Source: a bacterium (lineage in GTDB: Bacteria > Patescibacteriota > Patescibacteriia > S139-126 > S139-133). From it: a stretch of 6,289 nucleotides of DNA. Every line of letters begins with the position of its first letter. Within the stretch, counting starts at the first letter, position 1. The position numbers were made by a program, and so were the translations under genes. Of this stretch, positions 1-5,115 are shown piece after piece. The DNA lies in contig JAUIEQ010000048.1 of assembly GCA_030429785.1 (NCBI GenBank), forward strand, positions 1 to 6,289. Direction: 5' to 3'. The notes beneath the pieces were generated by a model. It was not told the origin of the DNA. It did no database searches and saw only the letters and a program-made list of their open reading frames with translations.

Positions 1-209
1 TGAGATACTTGGTAGACATTCATCAGTGTGAATGTCGGGCTGGTAACAACATCAACAACCCCTAATGCACTCCCAATGCCTTTGACAAACGTTGTCTTGC
101 CAGAACCAAGATCACCGCGCAACAACAAAACATGATCAGCACCCAGCTCACGCAATACAGTTGCGGCAAGATCTTTTGTTTCTTGTTCATTAGTCGTTGT
201 GTAGTGCAT
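1..209 (-). CDS. tsaE: TsaE, tRNA t6A37 threonylcarbamoyladenosine biosynthesis ATPase (3' end beyond window)
   Basis: The first 69 residues of TsaE are encoded; the rest lies outside the left edge. TsaE is the P-loop ATPase that works with TsaB and TsaD to place threonylcarbamoyl on A37 of ANN-reading tRNAs, and is cytoplasmic. Seen in the sequence: a Walker A loop GDLGSGKTT at residues 32-40 and the family motif SPTFTLMNVY at 57-66, both at the usual distance from the N-terminus. The ATG at 209 is the only good start, because in-frame stops (TAG, TGA, TGA) lie just upstream. There is no clear Shine-Dalgarno site; the leader is AT-rich. It lies 82 nt downstream of tsaD on the same strand and is probably co-transcribed with it. 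TsaB is not in the window. The identification is firm. Confidence 0.95.
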   Translation of the reverse strand, partial: MHYTTTNEQETKDLAATVLRELGADHVLLLRGDLGSGKTTFVKGIGSALGVVDVVTSPTFTLMNVYQVS

Positions 210-230
210 AACAATTTTTTTAAATCATCA

Positions 231-299
231 CTAATCAAGTAAGCTGGCAAGCAAATCAAAACATGCTTTTATCACCCTCAGGTATTCAGGGTTACTCAT
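231..299 (-). CDS. candidate 22-aa small ORF between tsaD and tsaE
   Basis: An ATG overlapping the tsaD stop (ATGAGTAA, positions 299-292) opens a 22-codon frame beginning MSNPEYLRV and ending FDLLASLLD, followed by three in-frame stops (TAG, TGA, TGA). The composition looks protein-like, with an amphipathic helical C-terminal half. The ATGAGTAA overlap is the kind used for translational coupling. It occupies most of the gap before tsaE. There is no strong Shine-Dalgarno site, and an open frame this short can arise by chance. No known family is recognised. It could instead be the remnant of a longer gene, or non-coding spacer. Confidence 0.25.
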   Translation of the reverse strand: MSNPEYLRVIKACFDLLASLLD

Positions 300-1359
300 T
301 ACCCAGTGCCATATTCGGCTTAACACTCAAACCTAGATAATCCTGAGTAGCTCCTGTGTGCTTGTATTCCAAATACCCTGCCATAGCAATCATAGCCGCA
401 TTATCTCCAGTATACGAAAACGCAGGAAACAAGACTGAAGCCACGCTATTAGAAGCTTCAACTGCTTGCGTTAATTGCTTACGAAGATAGCTATTTGCCG
501 AGACTCCTCCGGCTACAATAACAGAGCTGACTGCGTGCTCAGTAGCCGCTCGTACTGTTTTTTTGACTAATACCTCAATCGCAGCTGCTTCAAAACTTGC
601 ACACATGTCTTGTATTACTGGGATTGGGTACTGACCTGGTGTTGTCGTAGTTTCTTTTTGCAATGCATACAATACAGCAGTCTTCAGTCCAGCAAAAGAA
701 AAATCAAGATCTTGTGAATGCAGCATAGGACGTGGCAAATCAAATGCTTGCCTATCCCCCAGTGCAGCATGCCGCGAAACTTCTGGTCCGCCAGGATAAC
801 CAAGCTGCATCATACGAGCTACTTTATCAAATGCTTCACCAACAGCATCATCACGAGTATTGCCCAGTAATTTATATTTTCCAACATCAAGCACCAACAC
901 AAGTTGTGTGTGACCTCCTGATACCAGCAACGCCAAAAATGGATACTGCGGCTCAAAACTATCCGCTCGTTCATGCAACTCGTGCGGCAGCACTGCACTA
1001 AACACATGTCCAGCCATATGATTGACTGCTACAAATGGCTGACCTAGAGCAAATGCTAATGACTTACCAGTTTCAAATCCAACCATCAACGATGTCGCCA
1101 GCCCAGGACCTTGTGTTGCTGCAACTAATCCAATATCATGCTTAGAAACATCTGCAGCCTCAAGCGCCATGCTAACCAGCGGCATCATATTTGTCATATG
1201 TTTTCGAGCAGCCACTTCAGGCACAACACCACCGTATGGCTTATGTGTTTTGATTTGCGAGCTTACAACAGAGCTCAACACACATAGTGTTGAATCAATA
1301 ATTTCAAGCACAGCAACAGCTGTCTCGTCGCACGAAGTTTCAATTCCTAAAATATACAT
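292..1359 (-). CDS. tsaD: TsaD, tRNA N6-adenosine threonylcarbamoyltransferase
   Basis: TsaD transfers the threonylcarbamoyl group from TC-AMP to N6 of A37 in tRNA, acting with TsaB and TsaE. The 355-aa product is close to the usual length (about 340). Seen: N-terminal MYILGIETSCDET (1-13, ASKHA-fold nucleotide site); GGVVPEVAARKH (43-54); metal-binding HMAGH (His114, His118); SGGHT (147-151); DDAVGEAFDKVARM (170-183); DFSFAGLKTA (219-228); GGVSAN (284-289); and TGDNAAM (317-323) carrying the third metal ligand, Asp319. All hallmark residues are present. A GTG at 1383 would add eight residues, but it lies against the predicted -10 box, and the family starts close to 'ILGIETSCDET', so the ATG at 1359 is preferred. 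No Shine-Dalgarno site precedes it. It is first in a probable tsaD-tsaE operon. Confidence 0.97.
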   Translation of the reverse strand: MYILGIETSCDETAVAVLEIIDSTLCVLSSVVSSQIKTHKPYGGVVPEVAARKHMTNMMPLVSMALEAADVSKHDIGLVAATQGPGLATSLMVGFETGKSLAFALGQPFVAVNHMAGHVFSAVLPHELHERADSFEPQYPFLALLVSGGHTQLVLVLDVGKYKLLGNTRDDAVGEAFDKVARMMQLGYPGGPEVSRHAALGDRQAFDLPRPMLHSQDLDFSFAGLKTAVLYALQKETTTTPGQYPIPVIQDMCASFEAAAIEVLVKKTVRAATEHAVSSVIVAGGVSANSYLRKQLTQAVEASNSVASVLFPAFSYTGDNAAMIAMAGYLEYKHTGATQDYLGLSVKPNMALGNE

Positions 1360-1383
1360 ACGTGAAGTATAAACCAATACCAC

Positions 1384-1412
1384 ACTTTACAAAACAACAC
1401 TGCATTAGTCAA
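1384..1412 (-). promoter_or_regulatory. sigma70-type promoter for tsaD-tsaE
   Basis: On the minus strand TTGACT (-35, 1412-1407) and TAAAGT (-10, 1389-1384) are separated by exactly 17 nt. The expected transcription start is near 1377, giving a leader of about 18 nt before the ATG at 1359. This argues against the GTG at 1383 as the start of tsaD. The boxes match consensus at 5/6 and 4/6. Confidence 0.55.
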
Positions 1413-1446
1413 TCACCTACACTGTATGCCAAAAAATATTCAATAT

Positions 1447-1471
1447 AAAAAAACCCTTGCTTAGACAAGGG
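1447..1471 (-). terminator. intrinsic terminator of the DUF4258-like gene
   Basis: Read on the minus strand, a 6-bp stem CCCTTG/CAAGGG (arms 1471-1466 and 1459-1454) with a 6-nt loop is followed directly by seven T residues (1453-1447). It begins four bases after the stop codon of the upstream gene and separates that gene from the tsaD promoter. Confidence 0.85.
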
Positions 1472-1474
1472 CAA

Positions 1475-1858
1475 CTATCTTTTTTTTCGGTGCACTCTTT
1501 TACCACGATAGGACTTATCGCGTCCCAAAAACAAGTCTCGTTCTACGGTCACAACAATATATTTATCCTGTGCTTGCTCATGCACAATCACGAGCCTCCA
1601 ACCATTATTCAATAAGTAATATGCCTTTTGAAAATCATTATCAATAATCCGAACCACTCTACCAACTTCACTCATGTGAGTATCAGGCTTTGCGTTATAT
1701 AAAAGTTGTCGCGCAGTTACTTCTGGCTTTTGTAGCGACCTTCGGTTGGTCTTCGCATATCTTTTTGAGAATTGATCCAGGGCATGATGAGTAAAAACAA
1801 CACGTGATGAGTCATACGCTAGTCGAGCAATAGTTTGCTCAACATGTATTTGTTGCAT
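1475..1858 (-). CDS. DUF4258-like small protein (possible RelE/BrnT-class toxin fold)
   Basis: This 127-aa basic protein has no assigned role. Its layout resembles the DUF4258 family: a 'VVFTHHALDQFSKRY' stretch at residues 20-34 (family pattern: T-x-H-A-x-x-R/Q near the N-terminus), a helix 'PEVTARQLL' at 45-53, and a closing beta hairpin 'WRLVIVHE' and 'YIVVTVERD' at 87-108, where family members end in an 'iiViTv' strand. The last 11 residues (RGKRVHRKKR) are strongly basic, which suggests nucleic-acid contact. An excellent Shine-Dalgarno site AGGAGGTG (1868-1861) fixes the ATG at 1858. It is a single-gene unit with its own promoter and terminator and diverges from the Fn3-like gene. No antitoxin-like partner adjoins it, so a toxin role is only a possibility. 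Family assignment is by eye from the motif layout. Confidence 0.75.
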   Translation of the reverse strand: MQQIHVEQTIARLAYDSSRVVFTHHALDQFSKRYAKTNRRSLQKPEVTARQLLYNAKPDTHMSEVGRVVRIIDNDFQKAYYLLNNGWRLVIVHEQAQDKYIVVTVERDLFLGRDKSYRGKRVHRKKR

Positions 1859-1899
1859 AGCACCTCCTGTGACAAAAATTGTTAACGTAAGTTATTATT

Positions 1900-1928
1900 A
1901 GCCTATATCGAGATCACAAACACGTCAA
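1900..1928 (-). promoter_or_regulatory. candidate promoter for the DUF4258-like gene
   Basis: On the minus strand TTGACG (-35, 1928-1923) is followed after 17 nt by TAGGCT (-10, 1905-1900). The -35 is good and the -10 is weak (3/6). An alternative -10, TATAGG at 1907-1902, has a 15-nt spacer. The predicted leader is about 35 nt and contains the AGGAGGTG site. Confidence 0.35.
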
Positions 1929-1949
1929 GTACTAATATAAGCCAAAAAA

Positions 1950-1996
1950 ACACTATACTATTGACATTATATTACAAAAGTAGTATAGTATAGTGT
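1950..1996. repeat. 11-bp inverted repeat over the Fn3-gene promoter (candidate operator)
   Basis: The arm ACACTATACTA (1950-1960) is the exact reverse complement of TAGTATAGTGT (1986-1996), with 25 nt between them. The left arm ends directly before the -35 box of the plus-strand promoter, and the right arm overlaps its -10 box. The right side also contains three tandem pentamers TAGTA-TAGTA-TAGTG (1981-1995). The arrangement suits a dimeric repressor site or a looped operator. No regulator gene is in the window. The simple AT-rich sequence tempers confidence. Confidence 0.45.
1961..1989 (+). promoter_or_regulatory. strong sigma70-type promoter for the Fn3-like surface protein
   Basis: TTGACA (1961-1966, perfect -35) and TATAGT (1984-1989, 5/6 -10) are separated by 17 nt. 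Transcription should start near 1996, leaving about 20 nt before the ATG at 2016 and no Shine-Dalgarno site. A perfect TATAAT at 2000-2005 would give an almost leaderless message but has no matching -35 box. Confidence 0.75.
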
Positions 1997-2015
1997 ACTT
2001 ATAATACATAAAAGT

Positions 2016-3539
2016 ATGCGTAGATTAGCCAAATTACTTATAGTATTCAGTATCTCAACAACACTTTCAGCAGGTGCTGCTCTTGGTAATGCCCAGGCAA
2101 CTTCTTTACAAATAACCAGCATTACAGTCATTGATATCGAAGACACTGCTGCAGTACTTAGCTTCAATACCACTGAACTCAGTTACTATATAGTCAAATT
2201 TGGCACTGACCAGCATAACCTGAACAAAATCACCAACTATTCTAACAACGCTCGACACAATCATGAAGCAAGACTAACCAACCTTACCGCCAAACAAACA
2301 TACTACTACACCATCACCGCCTACACTCCTGGTGGCGAGCAAGTGACCACTTTTGTGCAGCACTTTACCACAGAAAAAAAGCAAGACACAGAAAAACCAG
2401 AAATACTCAGTGCACGCACCACCTATACCACCAACAACCAAGCGTTTTTTGGTATTAGCGCAAATGAAAAAGTTCGTGTACGAGCTGTATGGTGGAAAGA
2501 TTTTGAACCAAACAAAAAAGCAGAAACAAGCAAAACCAGTAATGCAAATGGTGACACAGAAATTGTTATCAGCCGACTACAGCCAAATACTCGCTATGAA
2601 TACCAAATGCATGTCACTGATGATGGCGGCAATACAGCAACAACCAACGTACGTTCTTTTCGAACTCGCGAAGCAGACTTTGTTAGACCAGCGCTTGCTA
2701 TTGAAAATATTCAACCCAACAGCCCTAACTCGCCAAACATCACCAACGCATCAGTAACTGTTAGTTTTCGAACCACCATTCCTACATTATGTACAACAAT
2801 TTTTACACGAGCTGGTAGTCGCAATAGCGGAGGGTATCTTAATTTTCCTGGCACGCAACAACGAGAATCATTATACACTTTACAAGCAACTGAACTTGAA
2901 CCTGGTACTGATTATGAATTTTATATCCATTGTCATGATGTGTTTGGCAAACGCAGTACCACACAGTGGTATCCAGTAACAACCCAAGGCTCAAACGTGC
3001 TTGGCTTCTCATCAATAACTGGTAAGCCATTTAATGGTGAATCATTTGAACTCGTACGAGCTCAAAACGATGTCAAAGTATATGCGCTTGTTATGAACAA
3101 AAAGTATCACATCAAAAACCCAACTATTCTGCAATCATACGGCCTTGAGGAAACACCAATCCGCACAATAAGCGCTGCTGAACTGAATACGTACCAGAAT
3201 ATACTCCTTGTCAGACGAGCTGAAGATACTGTGCCGCAGTTTTTGTACCTCAACAAAAACATGAAGAAACCACTGCGCACAGCAGCAGTCAATCAATCAT
3301 ATCTGTATAACCGCTCGAATGAAGCACTGGTTATTAGTAACACTGATTTTGCTTCTTATGAAGAGTTGTTCTTGGTCAAAACATTTGACTCGCCAACCGT
3401 GTATAAAATCGAAGGTGATCTCAAACGACCAATTGCATCTTGGGATGTATTCATCCGCAACAATTGGTATGCCTGGCAAATTGGCGAAATCAACCAGGCC
3501 GACCTTGACTCATATATTACTGGTGCTACACTATTCTAA
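2016..3539 (+). CDS. exported Fn3-like multidomain protein with three C-terminal repeat modules
   Basis: This 507-aa protein is probably secreted or cell-surface attached. Residues 1-28 form a Sec signal peptide: MRRLAK, a hydrophobic core (7-24), and an AQA cleavage site before Thr29. Three fibronectin-III-like domains follow at roughly 30-120, 126-218 and 222-325. Each ends with the pattern 'L.p.T.YeY.i...D..G....F.T' (TAKQTYYYTI 91-100; PNTRYEYQMHV 190-200; PGTDYEFYIH 296-305). Cys259 and Cys306 in the third domain could form a disulfide. Residues 344-507 hold three related modules of about 53 aa, each opening with 'LVR/LVK' and ending near 'L..Y'. No catalytic motif, transmembrane anchor or LPxTG-type signal was seen after the signal peptide. 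A role in surface binding or assembly is inference. The ATG lacks a Shine-Dalgarno site but sits behind a strong promoter, and the signal peptide supports this start. Confidence 0.85.
   Translation: MRRLAKLLIVFSISTTLSAGAALGNAQATSLQITSITVIDIEDTAAVLSFNTTELSYYIVKFGTDQHNLNKITNYSNNARHNHEARLTNLTAKQTYYYTITAYTPGGEQVTTFVQHFTTEKKQDTEKPEILSARTTYTTNNQAFFGISANEKVRVRAVWWKDFEPNKKAETSKTSNANGDTEIVISRLQPNTRYEYQMHVTDDGGNTATTNVRSFRTREADFVRPALAIENIQPNSPNSPNITNASVTVSFRTTIPTLCTTIFTRAGSRNSGGYLNFPGTQQRESLYTLQATELEPGTDYEFYIHCHDVFGKRSTTQWYPVTTQGSNVLGFSSITGKPFNGESFELVRAQNDVKVYALVMNKKYHIKNPTILQSYGLEETPIRTISAAELNTYQNILLVRRAEDTVPQFLYLNKNMKKPLRTAAVNQSYLYNRSNEALVISNTDFASYEELFLVKTFDSPTVYKIEGDLKRPIASWDVFIRNNWYAWQIGEINQADLDSYITGATLF
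3045..3524 (+). repeat. three tandem ~53-residue protein modules in the C-terminus of the Fn3-like protein
   Basis: Module 1 (residues 344-393) begins FELVRAQNDVKVYALV; module 2 (about 396-448) begins ILLVRRAEDTVPQFLY; module 3 (451-503) begins LFLVKTFDSPTVYKIE. In each, an LVR/LVK strand is followed by an acidic turn, an aromatic strand, a Lys-rich 'KK.hI/KKPL/KRPI' turn, and a closing 'is..el..Y' segment. The copies are divergent at DNA level, so this is an old protein duplication rather than a recent DNA repeat. Confidence 0.6.
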
Positions 3540-3548
3540 TTCAACTTT

Positions 3549-3601
3549 GTAAAGATAATGCTCTGCGCGGTAAGTCTGTCACGCGCAGTTATGATCTTTA
3601 C
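3549..3601 (+). other. nested inverted repeat (structured leader or non-canonical 3' end)
   Basis: The outer arms GTAAAGAT (3549-3556) and ATCTTTAC (3594-3601) are perfect complements. Inside them CTGCGCG (3563-3569) pairs with CGCGCAG (3582-3588) around a 12-nt loop, with a 6x5 internal loop between the two helices. The structure starts 9 nt after the Fn3-gene stop and ends 45 nt before the next ATG. No T-run follows on either strand, so it is not a standard intrinsic terminator. It could be a 5' regulatory structure for the small gene pair, a processing signal, or a protein-binding site. Confidence 0.6.
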
Positions 3602-3646
3602 AACAATAAAAACCTAACACGAGAGAAGAAAAAAAGGAGAAAAAAA

Positions 3647-4003
3647 ATGAAAACGGCATTGATGACAGTGGACTTCCGCGGAGGATTTGAATTTCGACAC
3701 TTCAAGACTCTCCCGGATGCAGTGTTTACTGCGTTGCTCCAGAATGGAGTTTTCGAATCTGGTGCAGACCAGTACGAGGTGTACGTTTTCCGACTTAATG
3801 AAGCCGGAGACGGAGCTGAGCCAATCATCGTTATCCTGGTTAAACATTTTTTTAACAACAGGATATTTAATACCTCCGCCTGGCTCTATCATCTCCATAC
3901 AGAATGTGCGCAGAAGACGCTAGAGCTGCTGGGTAAGGCCAGTAAGGCAAATCACCGAAATTATAATTTTCCGGATGAGCTCATGGCTCTGTTGCCGGAA
4001 TAA
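3647..4003 (+). CDS. hypothetical small protein (118 aa), first of a two-gene module
   Basis: I do not recognise this protein. It begins MKTALMTVDFRGGFEFRHF, then has a helix around 'TLPDAVFTALLQNG' (21-34), two strand-like stretches 'YEVYVFRL' (43-50) and 'PIIVILVKHFF' (59-69), a helix 'LHTECAQKTLELLGKA' (83-98), and a C-terminal 'FPDELMALLPE' (108-118). It has no signal peptide and no transmembrane helix, so it is probably cytoplasmic. The Shine-Dalgarno site AAGGAG (3634-3639) lies 7 nt before the ATG in a purine-rich leader, which fixes the start. Hand-counted GC is about 46%, against about 38-40% in sampled lines of the preceding gene. The next gene starts 52 nt downstream on the same strand, and both probably share the terminator at 4423-4456. 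Reading frame and start are well supported; function is unknown. Confidence 0.8.
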   Translation: MKTALMTVDFRGGFEFRHFKTLPDAVFTALLQNGVFESGADQYEVYVFRLNEAGDGAEPIIVILVKHFFNNRIFNTSAWLYHLHTECAQKTLELLGKASKANHRNYNFPDELMALLPE

Positions 4004-4022
4004 TTTTAGGTACACATCAATC

Positions 4023-4034
4023 GCGCCTAGGCGC
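4023..4034. repeat. 12-bp perfect palindrome GCGCCTAGGCGC in the small-gene spacer
   Basis: GCGCCTAGGCGC is a perfect self-complementary 12-mer, 19 nt after the stop of the first small gene and 10 nt before the AAGGAG site of the second. It is very GC-rich compared with its surroundings. It may be a dimeric protein-binding site or a small RNA hairpin with a minimal loop. Function is not shown by the sequence. Confidence 0.5.
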
Positions 4035-4055
4035 ATAACGCACAAGGAGTGCACT

Positions 4056-4397
4056 ATGAATCGATCAATTATGTTAATCGGTAACTCAAACACCCAGTTC
4101 GGCGATCAAGCCCTGGCAACAGCTAAGGACTGGGTACAAGCGCTCGGCACTGAACACGTCGCTGAAGTGGCGGTTTATATGCTTGATGGACCGCCAAATG
4201 CCGATACTTATTTCGTAGTGCTAATCGCTACGAATGAGGACGGAGCGATTATTCATCAAAAAATCGGTGACTACGTTGTCGCAAATCAAAATTTCGTTGA
4301 GACGTGCGACCTCACCGACGAGTGCTGCCTCGAGCTTCCTGAAGCGCTGCAGCAACTGCTGCACGCCGCTCCGCAGGCAGCCACAGTAGCAGCGTAA
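4056..4397 (+). CDS. hypothetical small acidic protein (113 aa), second of the two-gene module
   Basis: I do not recognise this protein. The Shine-Dalgarno site AAGGAG (4044-4049) lies 6 nt before the ATG at 4056, so a longer in-frame start at 3975, inside the preceding gene, is not used. Visible elements are MNRSIMLIG at the start, a helix 'ALATAKDWVQALG' (19-31), two strand-like stretches 'AEVAVYMLDG' (36-45) and 'YFVVLIATNEDGAII' (52-66), a cysteine cluster 'CDLTDECC' (84-91), and a closing helix 'LPEALQQLLHAA' (94-105) with an Ala-rich tail. Strand order and the closing '[FL]P[DE]xLxxLL' motif resemble the upstream 118-aa protein, so the two may be distant paralogues. GC is about 51% by hand count, the highest of the genes I sampled. 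No signal peptide or membrane segment is present. Function is unknown. Confidence 0.8.
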   Translation: MNRSIMLIGNSNTQFGDQALATAKDWVQALGTEHVAEVAVYMLDGPPNADTYFVVLIATNEDGAIIHQKIGDYVVANQNFVETCDLTDECCLELPEALQQLLHAAPQAATVAA

Positions 4398-4422
4398 GCT
4401 GCTGCGGACCAAACCATCTCAA

Positions 4423-4456
4423 AATCCCCCGAAGATTAATTCGGGGGATTATTTTT
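4423..4456 (+). terminator. strong intrinsic terminator, probably bidirectional
   Basis: A perfect 11-bp stem AATCCCCCGAA (4423-4433) / TTCGGGGGATT (4440-4450) with a 6-nt loop is followed by ATTTTTG, ending the plus-strand small-gene module. On the opposite strand the stem is followed by TTTTGAG, so it can also stop the convergent rpiB-rpe transcript, whose last stop codon is at 4474. Confidence 0.9.
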
Positions 4457-4473
4457 GTACTCAAAATTTTCTG

Positions 4474-5115
4474 TTATGTCCGTGCTAACTTTTCTTTAAA
4501 AACTTGCAACTGCTTACCAATATCATCTGCTAGCCACAACCCACTACCAACAACCACATAATCAAGCGCATACTGGCTCAGTAGTTCAATATTCTCAAGT
4601 TTCACCCCACCATCAATCCCAATGATCATATCAGGCGTTACAACTCGTATTTCCTGAACCTTACTCAACACATCCATCATGATTTGCTGACCTTGCTTGC
4701 CTGGCTCAACTGTCATCAAAAGTACTGAATCAACATCAGGCAGCAAGTCCTCAAGATATGATGCTGTTGTACCAGGATTAATAGCCACCCCAACGTTCAT
4801 ACCAGCTGCTTTGATTGCGTTCACAACTTCCATATCATCACGAATTGCCTCGTAATGAACCACCATGCGAGCAACACCAAGACGCGCACATTCATCCAAA
4901 TACAAAATTGGTTTTTCTACCATCAAATGCACTGATACGCGCGCTGCATCAAACTCGCTATTTGGGATATCACTTAGGAGAACAGTAGCACCAGCAATCA
5001 CCAACGTGTTATCAATAACATCAATATGCACCCAAGGTACGTCCTGCTTTACAGCAGTGTATTGCTCGTGCAAGACACTGTATTCCTTAGTCAAAATCCC
5101 AGGCACTATATCCAT
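4474..5115 (-). CDS. rpe: ribulose-phosphate 3-epimerase (divergent)
   Basis: Rpe interconverts D-ribulose 5-phosphate and D-xylulose 5-phosphate in the non-oxidative pentose phosphate pathway, in the cytoplasm. The 213-aa product is close to family length (about 220) and is a complete (beta/alpha)8 barrel. Metal and catalytic residues are all present: His30 and Asp32 (WVHIDV), His63 (VHLM) and Asp168 (IDGGV). GVAINP (109-114) and the phosphate-binding VVGSGLWLA (188-196) are recognisable. Differences from textbook Rpe: the N-terminal PSIL(S) is PGIL(T), 'MDxHxVPN' is IDNTLVIA, and 'MSVNPGFGGQ' is MTVEPGKQGQ. It is therefore a divergent member, and another ribulose-phosphate-binding barrel enzyme cannot be fully excluded. 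The rpiB partner supports Rpe. The ATG overlaps the rpiB stop (TAATG), implying translational coupling; no strong Shine-Dalgarno site is seen. Confidence 0.88.
   Translation of the reverse strand: MDIVPGILTKEYSVLHEQYTAVKQDVPWVHIDVIDNTLVIAGATVLLSDIPNSEFDAARVSVHLMVEKPILYLDECARLGVARMVVHYEAIRDDMEVVNAIKAAGMNVGVAINPGTTASYLEDLLPDVDSVLLMTVEPGKQGQQIMMDVLSKVQEIRVVTPDMIIGIDGGVKLENIELLSQYALDYVVVGSGLWLADDIGKQLQVFKEKLART

Noticed and set aside
274..292. ACCCT/AGGGT hairpin at the tsaD stop as a terminator
   Set aside because: The stem is only 5 bp with a 9-nt loop and no T-run, and tsaE follows on the same strand.
732..1001. Plus-strand open frame opposite tsaD
   Set aside because: It is antisense to conserved TsaD motifs and has no initiation signals.
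1360..1383. GTG start adding eight residues to TsaD
   Set aside because: It abuts the predicted -10 box, upstream of the predicted transcription start, and extends past the conserved TsaD N-terminus.
2353..2757. Plus-strand 134-codon frame inside the Fn3-like gene
   Set aside because: Its composition is Gln/Lys-rich and artefactual, and it is an alternative frame of a clearly domain-bearing protein.
3554..3595. GATAAT (3554-3559) or TATGAT (3590-3595) as a promoter for the small-gene module
   Set aside because: Neither has a recognisable -35 box at 16-18 nt or a TGn extension, so no promoter is claimed.
3598..3898. Minus-strand open frames opposite the first small gene
   Set aside because: They have no ribosome binding site or family resemblance, and lie opposite a plus-strand gene with a strong AAGGAG site.
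3549..4034. Integron attC-like sites around the small genes
   Set aside because: No GTTRRRY/RYYYAAC core pair fits the hairpin or the palindrome, and no integrase is present.
3975..4055. Longer in-frame start for the second small gene
   Set aside because: It would overlap the end of the first small gene and ignore the strong AAGGAG site in front of the ATG at 4056.
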